Source: Fusibacter sp. A1
GTDB taxonomy: Bacteria > Bacillota > Clostridia > Peptostreptococcales > Acidaminobacteraceae
DNA length: 64,000 nt
Assembly (NCBI RefSeq): GCF_004125825.1
Contig: NZ_QQWI01000002.1
Location: 310,001 to 374,000 of the forward strand
Direction: 5' to 3'
Numbering within the stretch: position 1 is the stretch's first letter; each line of letters starts with the position of its first letter. A program made the position numbers and the translations under genes. The notes beneath the pieces are model-generated. The model was not told the DNA's origin and made no database searches. It saw only the letters and a list, made by a program, of their open reading frames with translations. Positions 1 through 8,458 of this stretch are shown here, one piece after another.

Positions 1-422
1 ATCAGGTATTTGGTTCCTACAAAGTCTGTGATGCCGTACTTGTTGGCCATCCTATCCACCAGATACTCCGGTGCTCCCGAGATGAAGAAGACGTCGTGTC
101 CCTGCTCCTGATGCCATGTGATACGGTCTCTGGTGCTCATGTAGACCTTGTCGCCCTGCAATTTGATGACCTGGTCTGTGACGAACTCCATTTTGCTTTT
201 TTCCATACCGATCAAGGAGTCGATATAGGCCTCGGCAAGATCAATCATGTAATCGTCGTAGTTGCCTCTTCTTTTTTGCCAGTTCTCATATTTCTCTTTT
301 AGCGTGGTATGCCAGATCGCCTCGTTGACGACTTCATATTTTAGAAGTTTTTTAAAGTGCTCGATCATTAGGGAGTCTCTGTACAATGTTCCGTCAATAT
401 CAAAAAATGCTGCTGCTTTCAT
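1..422 (-). CDS. HAD-IB family phosphatase (SerB-like), cut by the window edge
   Basis: The reading frame is open from an ATG at 420-422 (minus strand) to the window edge, giving the first 140 residues. The N-terminus carries the HAD catalytic motif I, FFDIDGTLYRDS (nucleophile Asp in DxDGT). A motif II-like FISGAP follows near residue 120, after an alpha-helical cap of the type seen in the SerB/HAD-IB group. Such enzymes hydrolyse phosphomonoesters such as phosphoserine or phospholipid head groups; the substrate cannot be read from this part. An AGAGGTG ribosome site lies just upstream (about 428-434). It is divergent from the putative small RNA at 541-802. Confidence 0.85.
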   Translation of the reverse strand, partial: MKAAAFFDIDGTLYRDSLMIEHFKKLLKYEVVNEAIWHTTLKEKYENWQKRRGNYDDYMIDLAEAYIDSLIGMEKSKMEFVTDQVIKLQGDKVYMSTRDRITWHQEQGHDVFFISGAPEYLVDRMANKYGITDFVGTKYL

Positions 423-754
423 AAGGTTCACCTCTTTTTAGTATAAGTTACTTATGCCCAATTCGCATAAATATAATCGTTTGAAATGTTTGAGTATTTT
501 TTTATGTAAACTGATTAAATGGATGAGTTGCGGGTATATTGTTAATACAAACCCGAAAGGGTTATCATATAGCTTCGGCGAGGACGTTCCAAATCGGATC
601 TGAATTCGACTAGATCACTAAAATGGAAGCATTACCCAAATTAAAACAACTGTATTTAACTTGAGTAACGAACATCCCATAGGAGGAATGTCTATCAACA
701 AACAACACACGGTTACAACTGAATATGCATCAACTAAACGTGCTCGACCAAGCT
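423..754 (+). ncRNA. Possible standalone small RNA ending at the 755-802 hairpin
   Basis: This 391-base gap between divergent and convergent genes has no convincing protein gene. It holds a small AACCC-GAAA-GGGTT hairpin (550-563), a possible TTGTTA (539-544) / TATCAT (563-568) promoter and a further paired element around 592-617. It closes with a strong terminator-like hairpin. The next gene on this strand starts 800 bases later and a minus-strand gene lies between, so a transcript would stand alone. A 22-codon ORF (688-756) has its AGGAGG only one base before the ATG, so I do not call it a gene. No RNA family was recognised by eye; the 5' end is unknown. Confidence 0.35.
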
Positions 755-802
755 GATAGGCTACTTAATTCGTGAGAATTTGGTAGCCTATCTGATGTTT
801 TT
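755..802 (+). terminator. Long terminator-like hairpin
   Basis: A perfect 10-bp stem (755-764 with 783-792) encloses a second 5-bp AATTC/GAATT stem with a GTGA loop, followed by TGATGTTTTT. The T-run lies on the plus strand, so it best terminates a plus-strand transcript. It could also slow transcription of the convergent NUDIX gene, but no U-tract is seen in that direction. Confidence 0.6.
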
Positions 803-813
803 GGGCAGTTCAA

Positions 814-1422
814 TCATAACATCGCTTTGACCTGGGTGATAAAGCTTTCCGTGATTTTAGCGGTAAGCCCCCAAATGACTCTTCCTTTATATTCATAAAA
901 GTAGACATCGTATGCACCGGTCTTCCAGTTGTAGGCTTCGCCGTTTTGTATCTTTGCAAATGGAAAGCCTTCGTCTATCTTAAAATGGGTTTGCAAGCTG
1001 TGTTTCTCTGGTTCGTGGGTCATCAGAAAATCAAGCGGGACCGTGAAAACGCTGGCGACCTCTTCCTCATTGGGAATCAACTCTTGTAAAGACTCGATTT
1101 CAAGTACGGCTACATAGGGATAAAGCGCATAGTTGAACGGTGTGACCATAAAATCAGTCGCTGCCTTCAGTAGGATCTTTTCTATCGGAATGCCAAGTTC
1201 CTCATGTGTTTCCCGTACGGCTGCCTGTGAAAATGATTCGCCGACTTCTACAGCCCCTCCTGGAAAACAGACTTCACCGGGTTGCGACCGCAAGGTATGT
1301 GCCCGCTCTTCGTATACGACATGCCAGTGCCCCTTTATCATAACCAGTGGAATCAAGATACCAAAACGCTTGGTGATGCCGATAGGTTCAGGCGTGTGTT
1401 TTGCCAAATTCTCAAAGCGCAT
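814..1422 (-). CDS. NUDIX hydrolase, CoA-pyrophosphatase-like (NudL/YeaB group)
   Basis: The protein has 202 residues with a clear Nudix box at about 55-78, GGAVEVGE followed by RETHEELG, matching GX5EX7REUXEEXGU. It is preceded by the RSQPGEVCFPGG stretch typical of the CoA-pyrophosphatase (UPF0035) branch. These enzymes cleave CoA or related nucleoside diphosphate derivatives to limit accumulation of damaged or excess cofactor, in the cytoplasm, using Mg2+ bound by the box glutamates. The gene is monocistronic and convergent with the putative small RNA. CoA specificity is inferred from the motif pattern only. A role in the folate step normally done by FolQ cannot be excluded, but nothing specific points to it. 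Confidence 0.85.
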   Translation of the reverse strand: MRFENLAKHTPEPIGITKRFGILIPLVMIKGHWHVVYEERAHTLRSQPGEVCFPGGAVEVGESFSQAAVRETHEELGIPIEKILLKAATDFMVTPFNYALYPYVAVLEIESLQELIPNEEEVASVFTVPLDFLMTHEPEKHSLQTHFKIDEGFPFAKIQNGEAYNWKTGAYDVYFYEYKGRVIWGLTAKITESFITQVKAML

Positions 1423-1603
1423 ATTAACTCCTTTTCAAGTTATTATTTTGACTCTCGAAATTAATTCGGTTATACTGTTTTAGAAAGAGTGGAATGTTTT
1501 TTTAAAATTGATTGTTCTTCAGATGAAGCTTGTGTGGGGTGCAAATTTATTATATCATGATATTCCGTCATCTTTTGGTGTCTTGGTGTGAAATGGAGGT
1601 TTT

Positions 1604-3367
1604 ATGTTTAAGAAATTCGTTAGTTATTACGGGCCGCACAAGAAGCTTTTCTTTTTGGATTTACTGGCCGCAATTATCTTATCATTGGTAGATCTACTTT
1701 TTCCAATGCTTTCAAGAAGTATCATCAACGACCATATTCCGAATTCTGATATCAGCATGATCGTGAAATTCGGTATTGTCTTAACCCTCCTATTTGTGCT
1801 TAGGGCAGGATGCATGTATTTTATGAACTACTGGGGACATGTGATGGGTGCGAGAATGGAACGCGATATGCGAAGAGACCTCTTCAAGCATTATCTGACG
1901 CTTCCTTTTAAGTTTTACGATGAAAATAAGACCGGAAAGCTGATGAGCAGACTGGTTAATGATTTGCATGAAATATCAGAGGTGGCCCACCATGTGCCTG
2001 AGGACGCCTTCATTTCAATTCTTCTTCTTGTCGGAAGTTTAGGATTTTTGATGACGATCAATGTTTCCCTTACGCTTATCCTGATCGTCATGGTATCGAT
2101 GCTTCTCGTGTTTGCGACAATCAGAAGAAAAGCCATGCAAGAAGCCTTTAGGGAACAAAGGGAGCAGACTGCGATCATCAACGCCCAAGTGGAGAATTCC
2201 ATTTCAGGCATACGCTTATGTCAGTCTTATGCCAACGAGGAGTTTGAATACGATCGTTTTACGAATGTCAATCAAAACCATTATAAATCAAAGAAGACCG
2301 CATTCAAGGCGATGGGGCAGTTTGTTTCAGGTACTGGATTTTTGTCCGACATGATGAATCTGATGATCGTCGTAGTCGGTGGTATCTATACGATCAACGG
2401 CTGGATCAACATCGGTGACTTGATCGCCTTCCTGCTTTATGCATCCTTCTTTATGAGACCTGTCAGAAACATCGTCATGATGATTCAGCAGCTGCAATCG
2501 GGAATCACTGGCTTTGAACGGTTCCATTCGATTTTGAATCTGGAATCTGAAATTCAAAACAGTGAGAATCCTGTAGCTATCGACCATCTTGACGGCGATA
2601 TCCATTTTGAAGGGGTAACCTTCGCATATGATGGTGACAACCATATCCTCGAAAATCTCAACCTGGACATAGCTAGCGGAAAGCATATCGCACTTGTAGG
2701 ACCGTCCGGTGTCGGTAAATCGACAATTATCAGCTTGATTCCTAGATTTTACGATGTAACACAAGGTGCGATCAAGATAGGCGGTCATGATATCAGAGAG
2801 ATCCGAATCGAAAAGTTACGTAAATCCATCGGAATCGTGCAGCAAGATGTGTTCATGTTCAATGGAAGCATCAAGGATAACATCCTTTACGGTGATCCGG
2901 ATGCTGCGGACGAAGCGGTTGAAGAAGCTGCGAAAAACGCCTTTATCCATGATTTCATCATGACACTGCCACAAGGCTATGATACCATGGTAGGGGAACG
3001 CGGTGTCAAGTTGTCGGGGGGACAGAAACAGCGAATTTCGATCGCCAGGGTATTCTTGAAGAATCCACCGATTGTAATTCTTGACGAAGCGACTTCATCT
3101 TTAGATAATGAAAGTGAATTGTACGTGCAGCAGGCGCTTGACCGTCTTGCCGTCGGCAAAACGACCGTTACGGTGGCACATAGGCTGTCTACGATCATGA
3201 ACGCGGATGAGATTCTTGTCTTAGAAGGAAATGCGATCGTAGAACGAGGTAGACACGGCGAACTCATCGAGTCAGGCGGTATTTATAAGAAGCTATATAC
3301 CGCACAGTTCAAGGGGTATATGCCTGATGAGATCGACGAGTTATTAGAAAAAACAAATATCAATTAA
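1604..3367 (+). CDS. ABC exporter half-transporter (MsbA/LmrA-like)
   Basis: At 587 residues this has the size of a fused TMD-NBD half exporter that works as a dimer in the cytoplasmic membrane. Six hydrophobic segments occupy about residues 15-300. The nucleotide-binding domain carries Walker A GPSGVGKST (about 365), Q-loop GIVQQDVFMFNGS, signature LSGGQKQRISIARV (about 475), Walker B IVILDEATSSLD and the H-loop VAHRLST. A TGGAGG ribosome site precedes the ATG. It stands alone rather than paired with a second half, which favours a homodimer. Lipid, peptide or drug export are all possible; the substrate cannot be told. Confidence 0.93.
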   Translation: MFKKFVSYYGPHKKLFFLDLLAAIILSLVDLLFPMLSRSIINDHIPNSDISMIVKFGIVLTLLFVLRAGCMYFMNYWGHVMGARMERDMRRDLFKHYLTLPFKFYDENKTGKLMSRLVNDLHEISEVAHHVPEDAFISILLLVGSLGFLMTINVSLTLILIVMVSMLLVFATIRRKAMQEAFREQREQTAIINAQVENSISGIRLCQSYANEEFEYDRFTNVNQNHYKSKKTAFKAMGQFVSGTGFLSDMMNLMIVVVGGIYTINGWINIGDLIAFLLYASFFMRPVRNIVMMIQQLQSGITGFERFHSILNLESEIQNSENPVAIDHLDGDIHFEGVTFAYDGDNHILENLNLDIASGKHIALVGPSGVGKSTIISLIPRFYDVTQGAIKIGGHDIREIRIEKLRKSIGIVQQDVFMFNGSIKDNILYGDPDAADEAVEEAAKNAFIHDFIMTLPQGYDTMVGERGVKLSGGQKQRISIARVFLKNPPIVILDEATSSLDNESELYVQQALDRLAVGKTTVTVAHRLSTIMNADEILVLEGNAIVERGRHGELIESGGIYKKLYTAQFKGYMPDEIDELLEKTNIN

Positions 3368-3371
3368 AGGT

Positions 3372-3453
3372 AGAAGGCTCAAACCCGCTTAGTGGATAAA
3401 ACCGTCTGGTTAACCAGCAGATGCGACCGAAGCGGGTGAGAGGCCTTCTTTTT
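3372..3453 (+). terminator. Branched terminator after the ABC exporter
   Basis: Two nested stems, AGAAGGC/GCCTTCT (3372-3378 with 3443-3449) and ACCCGCTT/AAGCGGGT (3383-3390 with 3430-3437), enclose a CTGG-TTAA-CCAG hairpin (3406-3417). They are followed by TTTTT. The enclosed 39-base domain is larger than a usual terminator loop. Confidence 0.7.
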
Positions 3454-3496
3454 ACGAATATGTAAACTATAAGGTAGGACTATCTCGGTTATTAGG

Positions 3497-3525
3497 TTTA
3501 CCCGCCACTATAAATTGGGTATAAT
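3497..3525 (+). promoter_or_regulatory. Sigma-A promoter of the flavodiiron gene
   Basis: TTTACC (3497-3502), a 17-base spacer and a perfect TATAAT (3520-3525) lie about 65 bases before the start codon, giving a leader of about 60 bases. Confidence 0.7.
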
Positions 3526-3589
3526 AAAATGGGAAAACGTCGTGCTATCGGCACGGTCATATAAAGACGACTTTTAAGGAGGAACTAGA

Positions 3590-4795
3590 ATGGACTGCAG
3601 AGTGCCAATTACTGAAAAAATCCATTGGATCGGTGTCAATGATAGGGAAACAACCCTGTTCGAAAACTTTTGGCCGCTTGAAAAAGGTGTTGCGTATAAC
3701 TCGTATCTGATCGATGATGAAAAGGTAGTGCTCGTCGATACGGTCAAGTTCAACAAGACGGACCAATACATCGATAAGATCAAAGAGATCATTGGCGATA
3801 AACAGGTGGATTACCTGATCGTCAATCACATGGAGCCAGATCATTCCGGTTCGATGCTTGCGATTATCGCTAACTACCCCAATATCAAAATTGTAGGTAA
3901 CAAAAAAACATTTACCTTCATTGAAAACTTCTACAGCATCGATAGCAAGTACTTTTATGAAATCGGTGAAGGCGACGTGCTCGATATAGGTCACCATAAG
4001 CTTAAGTTCTACCTGACTCCGATGATTCACTGGCCTGAAACCATGATGACATTCGATGAGACATCCGGCGCCTTGTTCTCTATGGACGCCTTCGGTGGTT
4101 TCGGAGCTCTAGATGGTGGCATATTCGACGATGAGATCAATTATCTTGAAAATTTCCAGGATGAGACAAGACGTTATTACTCGAATATCGTAGCAAAGTA
4201 TTCGCCGATCGTGCAGGGCGCGTTAAAAAAACTGGGTAAGCTTGATATCAAAATGATTTGTCCTACCCATGGTCCTATCTGGAGAACCAATCCGAGTAAG
4301 ATCATCGATCTTTATGACAAATGGTCGCGTCATGAGGCGGAGGAAGGCGTTGTCATCGTCTACTCCACCATGTATGGCAATACTGCGAAGATGGCTGACT
4401 ATGTCGGTAGAATCATTTCTGAGAACGGCGTCAAGAACGTCAGGATATACGATGCTTCAAAAACACACCTTTCGTACATCATCTCGGATATTTGGAGATT
4501 CAAAGGCGTTATTTTAGGGTCGTGCGCCTATAATTCTCACATCTTCCCTGCGATGGAAGCCGTGATCAACAAGATCGAACATGTAAAGTTGAAGAACCGT
4601 TTCTTAGGAGTCTTCGGTAACAAATCATGGTCTGGCGGTGGTGTCAGCACACTTGATAAGTTCGCAGAGACGATCCAATGGGAAAAAATCGGTGAATCGG
4701 TTGAGGCGACTTCAACAGCGAAGCAAAAAGAGTTCGACCTGCTTAAGGCAATGGGCCAGGAAATGGCTGCAAGAGTCATTGCAGAGCCGAAATAA
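3590..4795 (+). CDS. fprA: Flavodiiron protein (A-type flavoprotein, O2/NO reductase)
   Basis: The 401-residue protein has the two-domain class A layout. An N-terminal metallo-beta-lactamase-like diiron domain shows HMEPDH (about 82-87) and later conserved His residues (CPTHGPIW). It is followed by a C-terminal flavodoxin domain starting at about 255, with the FMN loop STMYGNTAKM. Family members reduce O2 to water or NO to N2O in the cytoplasm using electrons from rubredoxin or F420H2, protecting anaerobes. No rubredoxin is fused and none lies next door. It has its own promoter and terminator, so it is monocistronic. Whether O2 or NO is preferred cannot be read from the sequence. Confidence 0.95.
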   Translation: MDCRVPITEKIHWIGVNDRETTLFENFWPLEKGVAYNSYLIDDEKVVLVDTVKFNKTDQYIDKIKEIIGDKQVDYLIVNHMEPDHSGSMLAIIANYPNIKIVGNKKTFTFIENFYSIDSKYFYEIGEGDVLDIGHHKLKFYLTPMIHWPETMMTFDETSGALFSMDAFGGFGALDGGIFDDEINYLENFQDETRRYYSNIVAKYSPIVQGALKKLGKLDIKMICPTHGPIWRTNPSKIIDLYDKWSRHEAEEGVVIVYSTMYGNTAKMADYVGRIISENGVKNVRIYDASKTHLSYIISDIWRFKGVILGSCAYNSHIFPAMEAVINKIEHVKLKNRFLGVFGNKSWSGGGVSTLDKFAETIQWEKIGESVEATSTAKQKEFDLLKAMGQEMAARVIAEPK

Positions 4796-4811
4796 GTCAT
4801 AAACAAATAGG

Positions 4812-4851
4812 AAAAGCCGTTTGAACACGATCTAGTTTCAAACGGCTTTTT
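4812..4851. terminator. Bidirectional terminator between fprA and the Cys-Cys gene
   Basis: AAAGCCGTTTGAA pairs with TTCAAACGGCTTT around a 13-base loop, with T-runs on both strands. It serves the flavodiiron gene on plus and the 4879-5181 gene on minus. Confidence 0.85.
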
Positions 4852-4878
4852 AGTGTTTTAATGCTGGTGGAGGCTTGG

Positions 4879-5181
4879 CTAGAGCATCCTTTCAAAATCG
4901 ATTCCATGAACCTCGATCATCGATAACATAAACAGCTTGTTATAGTCGAAGATAAGCTCGTCGTTCAGGATAGGCGCATCGCGGTCGACGTAGAACTTTA
5001 TATCGTCTTTAAGATAAAGCGTGTAGGATCCCAGTTCTTTGTCGGATGGGGCACCTTCTGTGGCTTTAGGTGTTCCAACAGCGCAGCAGTTGCTTCTTTT
5101 TTTGATGATATCCACGGTGATGCTGTCAAGTCTCTTGCTTTCAAGGTATTCCTTTAATTTAGGTTTGATGATGATATTCAT
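4879..5181 (-). CDS. Small Cys-Cys motif protein (HesB/IscA-like, CC/Se family candidate)
   Basis: A 100-residue protein with a lone CysCys pair (KKRSNCCAVG, about 28-35) after a short amphipathic helix, then a beta-rich region. This looks like the small anaerobe family in which one Cys of the CC pair can be selenocysteine; here both codons are ordinary Cys. The exact biochemical role is unknown; Fe-S or thiol/metal handling is a guess from the pair and the HesB-like size. It lies 10 bases downstream of apbE on the same strand, so the two are probably cotranscribed, and it ends at the shared terminator. Confidence 0.6.
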   Translation of the reverse strand: MNIIIKPKLKEYLESKRLDSITVDIIKKRSNCCAVGTPKATEGAPSDKELGSYTLYLKDDIKFYVDRDAPILNDELIFDYNKLFMLSMIEVHGIDFERML

Positions 5182-5191
5182 GAAATTCTCC

Positions 5192-6214
5192 TTATCTGAC
5201 TACTTCAAAACTTTCGTCGATGAGTTTGAATGTTTCCTTAATGCCGCTGCTCAGGTAGATTTTTAAGTCACTTGTGATAAATAGCGCTTCAATAGTAGGA
5301 AGCGATTCGATAAGCGCGAGCCCGTCCTCTAAACCCCTTGCGAAGACGAGGGTTGAAAACGCATCGCCGTCAACGCCGTTTGGAGTGATGATTGAAGCGG
5401 CTGTCAAGTCGTTGTCGATAGGGTAGCCGGTACTTGGATCTAGGATATGGTGGTACTTGATGTCTCCTAGGGTCATAAACCTCTCGTAGCTCCCCGAAGT
5501 GACGATGGAGCTATCAGAAAGTGGTAAAATGCCTAAGTAGAGACCTCTTGTCTCATCGGGGTTCTGTACGCCGATGTTCCACTGGGTGCCATCAATCTTG
5601 GTGCCCATGGTGAGTATGTTGCCACCATAGTTGATGATCGCATCTTTGATACCATGTTCGAGTAGGGCGTCTCTTGTAAGATCCGAGGCATAACCCTTGG
5701 CGATCGCACCAAGGTCGATCTGCATGCCTTTTGTCGTCAGGAACACACTGGTTGACTCCTCATCGAGGACGATGTTCTTATAGTCGATTAAAGGAAGCAC
5801 CGCGTCAATTTCAGTTTGGTCTGGCAAACGGGCCGTATCGGTTCCTATGCCCCATAAGGAAACCAGAGATCCGATAGAAATATCGAATTTACTGTCGATT
5901 ACGCTATAGTCGAGCGCCTTTTCGATCAGATCATAGGTCTGTTGTGATACGGCGACCGGCGCGATTCCTGCCTGGCTGTTGATACGATTGATTTCAGAAG
6001 TGTCGATATTCATGCTCATGGTCTGGTCGATGTTATCAAGCGTTGACCAGATTTCATCGTAAATCGACTGGTCCAGTTTTCCATAAGTGGTGAGCTGGAC
6101 CTGGGTGTAAAGATAAAAGGCCGTCTCGGTATGGAGAGGTTTGTTGCCGCAACCGCTCAAAAGCAGTGAAAAAGCAATTAAAAGAGTGAAGATACTGTAA
6201 ATATTACGTTTCAT
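5192..6214 (-). CDS. apbE: FAD:protein FMN transferase (ApbE), lipoprotein
   Basis: The 340-residue protein starts with a lipobox signal (LLLSGC, Cys at about 22) and continues as an ApbE domain, with IDLGAIAKGYASD (about 166-178), a GGN motif and the DGDAFST segment near the C-terminus. ApbE cleaves FAD and attaches FMN to a Thr of secreted or membrane proteins of the Rnf/Nqr type, using Mg2+ outside the membrane. No Rnf genes or FMN-binding target lie in this window, so its target is elsewhere. It is divergent from the NusG-II gene, a family that often travels with ApbE and Gx transporters in Firmicutes. Confidence 0.93.
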   Translation of the reverse strand: MKRNIYSIFTLLIAFSLLLSGCGNKPLHTETAFYLYTQVQLTTYGKLDQSIYDEIWSTLDNIDQTMSMNIDTSEINRINSQAGIAPVAVSQQTYDLIEKALDYSVIDSKFDISIGSLVSLWGIGTDTARLPDQTEIDAVLPLIDYKNIVLDEESTSVFLTTKGMQIDLGAIAKGYASDLTRDALLEHGIKDAIINYGGNILTMGTKIDGTQWNIGVQNPDETRGLYLGILPLSDSSIVTSGSYERFMTLGDIKYHHILDPSTGYPIDNDLTAASIITPNGVDGDAFSTLVFARGLEDGLALIESLPTIEALFITSDLKIYLSSGIKETFKLIDESFEVVR

Positions 6215-6355
6215 GTTGTCCTCCGGTGTTTTGGTATCTATAATGATTATAAAGGGTTTTCATGTATTTGGCTATGGCATTGGGGAGTACGATGGAAAAC
6301 AGTGAGTAAATTGATCCCATAAAATAAAATCAAAAATACGGTTTAGAGGTAGACA

Positions 6356-6736
6356 ATGAAAAAAGGCGACATCATCATCATCATAGCTGCGATCCTACTT
6401 GCGGCGGCATTATACTTAGGATTCGACCTACTGGTCCCGCAGGACGGTCAAAGGGAGGTCGTCATCAAATCAGAAGGCGTCGAAGTGACAAGACTTGCTG
6501 TCGATGCGACAACCAGTGCGAGTTACACGGTGGAAAACAGTTATGGCGATAACACGATTTACGTTGAAGGCCTGAGTGTGCACATGCATGAGGCGTCCTG
6601 TAAAAATCAGGTCTGTGTGACAGACGGTGAAATTGATAAGATCGGACAGTCGCTTGTGTGTCTTCCAAACAGGGTGACTGTTGAAATAGTCGGTAAGCAG
6701 GATGAAGAACCCGAAGTGGACGGAGTGAGTTATTGA
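6356..6736 (+). CDS. NusG domain II-containing secreted protein
   Basis: A 126-residue protein with an N-terminal hydrophobic anchor (about 5-26), then a small beta domain with the family's signature: HMHEASCKNQVCV, a short loop and SLVCLPNRVTVEIVG. Three Cys residues are retained. The family is extracytoplasmic, is named for similarity to NusG domain II, and has no established activity. It often neighbours ApbE and heptaprenyl-synthase-component-I-like Gx transporters. Here ApbE is divergent next door and a Gx transporter lies at 20.7 kb. dinB follows after one base, so they are probably cotranscribed. Confidence 0.85.
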   Translation: MKKGDIIIIIAAILLAAALYLGFDLLVPQDGQREVVIKSEGVEVTRLAVDATTSASYTVENSYGDNTIYVEGLSVHMHEASCKNQVCVTDGEIDKIGQSLVCLPNRVTVEIVGKQDEEPEVDGVSY

Positions 6737-6737
6737 C

Positions 6738-7778
6738 ATGAGAAAGATCATTCATATGGATATGGATGCTTTTTTCGCAGCGGTGGAGCAGCTTGATCAT
6801 CCCGAATATCGCGGCAAGCCTGTCATAGTGGGTGGTGTCGGTGAAAGAGGCGTTGTGGCTACTGCGAGTTATGAAGCCAGAAAATTCGGCATCCATTCGG
6901 CGATGCCTGGATTCAGGGCGAAAAAACTTTGTCCCAATGGAATATTCGTAAGGGGCAGCTACGAGCGGTACACCGAGCTGTCAAAGCAAGTGTTCGATAT
7001 CCTATCAAGGTATACTGACCATATCGAGCAGGTATCCATCGACGAGGCCTATCTCGACGTATCAGACGTAGAGGACGCCTACGCGCTTGCTTGTGCGATG
7101 AAACATGCGATCATCATGGAAACGGGACTCACCGCCTCATTTGGCGTATCCTATAATAAATTTCTTGCAAAACTAGGCTCCGATTGGAATAAACCCAATG
7201 GAATCAAAGTCATCAACGAGGAGGATGTTCCAGAAATTCTGAAGCCGCTTCCGATAAGAAAAGTGCATGGTCTCGGAAAGAAAAGTGTCGAAAGGCTGAA
7301 CCGGATCGGAATCTTCACCATAGAGGATCTGTTGATCTACGACGAGTCTTTTCTGACCGAGTTTATCGGAGGATTCGGTAAGGCCATCTACTGGAGAATA
7401 CGTGGAGTGGATGACCGTCCTGTCGGAGAAATGACAAAACGGAAATCCTACGGAAAAGAAACCACCTTTAGCGAAGATATCTTGGAGGAGCCGGTACTCA
7501 TAGAGCAGCTGCAAAGGTTCTCTCTTAAGATTGCAAGCTACCTCTCAAGAAAGTCCCTGGTGGCGAATACGGTCACATTGAAGTATAAGACCTTTGACTT
7601 TCAAAGCCATACAAGATCAAAGACGGTTTACAACTATATAAGGACATGCGAAGAGCTGATGGCAGTGGCGATGGACCTGCTTAAGTCCGAACCCATCGAT
7701 AAGCCGATCAGGCTGATCGGCCTTACCGTCAGCAATTTGGAACCGGAAGATCAAGTACAGATCAGTCTGCTTGACTGA
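6738..7778 (+). CDS. dinB: DNA polymerase IV (Y-family translesion polymerase)
   Basis: The 346 residues cover palm/fingers/thumb and little finger. The N-terminal MDMDAFFAAVEQ gives the first metal Asp, SIDEAYLDVS (about 102-111) the catalytic Asp-Glu pair, and ASFGVSYNKFLAKLGSDWNKP the thumb-entry motif. A helix-hairpin-helix follows near 175-195 (KVHGLGKKSVERL). It performs error-prone bypass of lesions in the cytoplasm. The C-terminus lacks an obvious beta-clamp motif of the long QxxLxLF type. It starts one base after the NusG-II stop. No LexA-type box is evident in front of the pair. Confidence 0.95.
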   Translation: MRKIIHMDMDAFFAAVEQLDHPEYRGKPVIVGGVGERGVVATASYEARKFGIHSAMPGFRAKKLCPNGIFVRGSYERYTELSKQVFDILSRYTDHIEQVSIDEAYLDVSDVEDAYALACAMKHAIIMETGLTASFGVSYNKFLAKLGSDWNKPNGIKVINEEDVPEILKPLPIRKVHGLGKKSVERLNRIGIFTIEDLLIYDESFLTEFIGGFGKAIYWRIRGVDDRPVGEMTKRKSYGKETTFSEDILEEPVLIEQLQRFSLKIASYLSRKSLVANTVTLKYKTFDFQSHTRSKTVYNYIRTCEELMAVAMDLLKSEPIDKPIRLIGLTVSNLEPEDQVQISLLD

Positions 7779-7864
7779 CCACTCCATATACTATTATTTT
7801 ACGCTTTATAGACGGAGCGTTGTTAAACTGTCCAAGGATATAAATTCATTTCAAGGAGCAAGAC

Positions 7865-8458
7865 ATGATTCTAATGATAGATAATTACGATTCCTTCACC
7901 TACAATCTGGTACACTACTTGGAGCAGATGGATCAGGAGGTGATCGTAAAAAGAAACGACAAGATCACACTGGATGAAATCAGTCTCTTAAACCCATCGG
8001 TCATCGTACTTTCTCCTGGTCCCTGTACGCCAAACGAGTCAGGTATCTGCCTTGCTGTAGTGGACAGGTTTGCAGGCAAAATACCCATTTTGGGAATCTG
8101 TCTTGGCCATCAGACCATCGCCCAGTATTACGGGGCCACCGTCATAGAGGCGGATGAGCCTATTCATGGCAAGGTATTTGAAATCAGCCATGATGGAAGG
8201 GGTATCTTCATCGGTTTGAAGTCACCGCTTAAGGTGACCAGATACCACTCTCTGACGGTTGATGTGAAGACGCTCCCTGATTGTCTCGAAATCACATCTC
8301 AGACAGAAGACGGACTGATCATGGGCCTGAGGCATAATACCTATGACATCGAATCCGTTCAGTTTCATCCAGAAGCGGTTCTCACGGAGTACGGTAAGGA
8401 GATGTTGTCAAACTTTATAACAAAAGGTGTTCAAAGGTGTCTAAATGAAACTGATTGA
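7865..8458 (+). CDS. pabA: Aminodeoxychorismate synthase glutamine amidotransferase subunit
   Basis: A 197-residue class I glutamine amidotransferase. The nucleophile Cys lies in GICLGHQ (about 78-84), the catalytic His-Glu in QFHPEAVLTEYG (about 167-178), and IDNYDSFTYNLVHYL opens the protein. It supplies ammonia from glutamine to PabB to make 4-amino-4-deoxychorismate. The same fold serves TrpG; the folate neighbours decide for PabA, though dual use is common in Firmicutes. An AAGGAG site precedes the ATG. It is the first gene of a tight nine-gene run, and its 3' end overlaps pabB by 14 bases. Confidence 0.92.
   Translation: MILMIDNYDSFTYNLVHYLEQMDQEVIVKRNDKITLDEISLLNPSVIVLSPGPCTPNESGICLAVVDRFAGKIPILGICLGHQTIAQYYGATVIEADEPIHGKVFEISHDGRGIFIGLKSPLKVTRYHSLTVDVKTLPDCLEITSQTEDGLIMGLRHNTYDIESVQFHPEAVLTEYGKEMLSNFITKGVQRCLNETD

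Noticed and set aside
688..756. 22-codon ORF as a gene
   Set aside because: The ribosome site is too close to the ATG and the peptide matches nothing I know; kept only as a finding.
1133..1483. Plus-strand ORF opposite the NUDIX gene
   Set aside because: It is a shadow: the minus strand has the full Nudix motif, and the plus frame has no ribosome site or recognisable domain.
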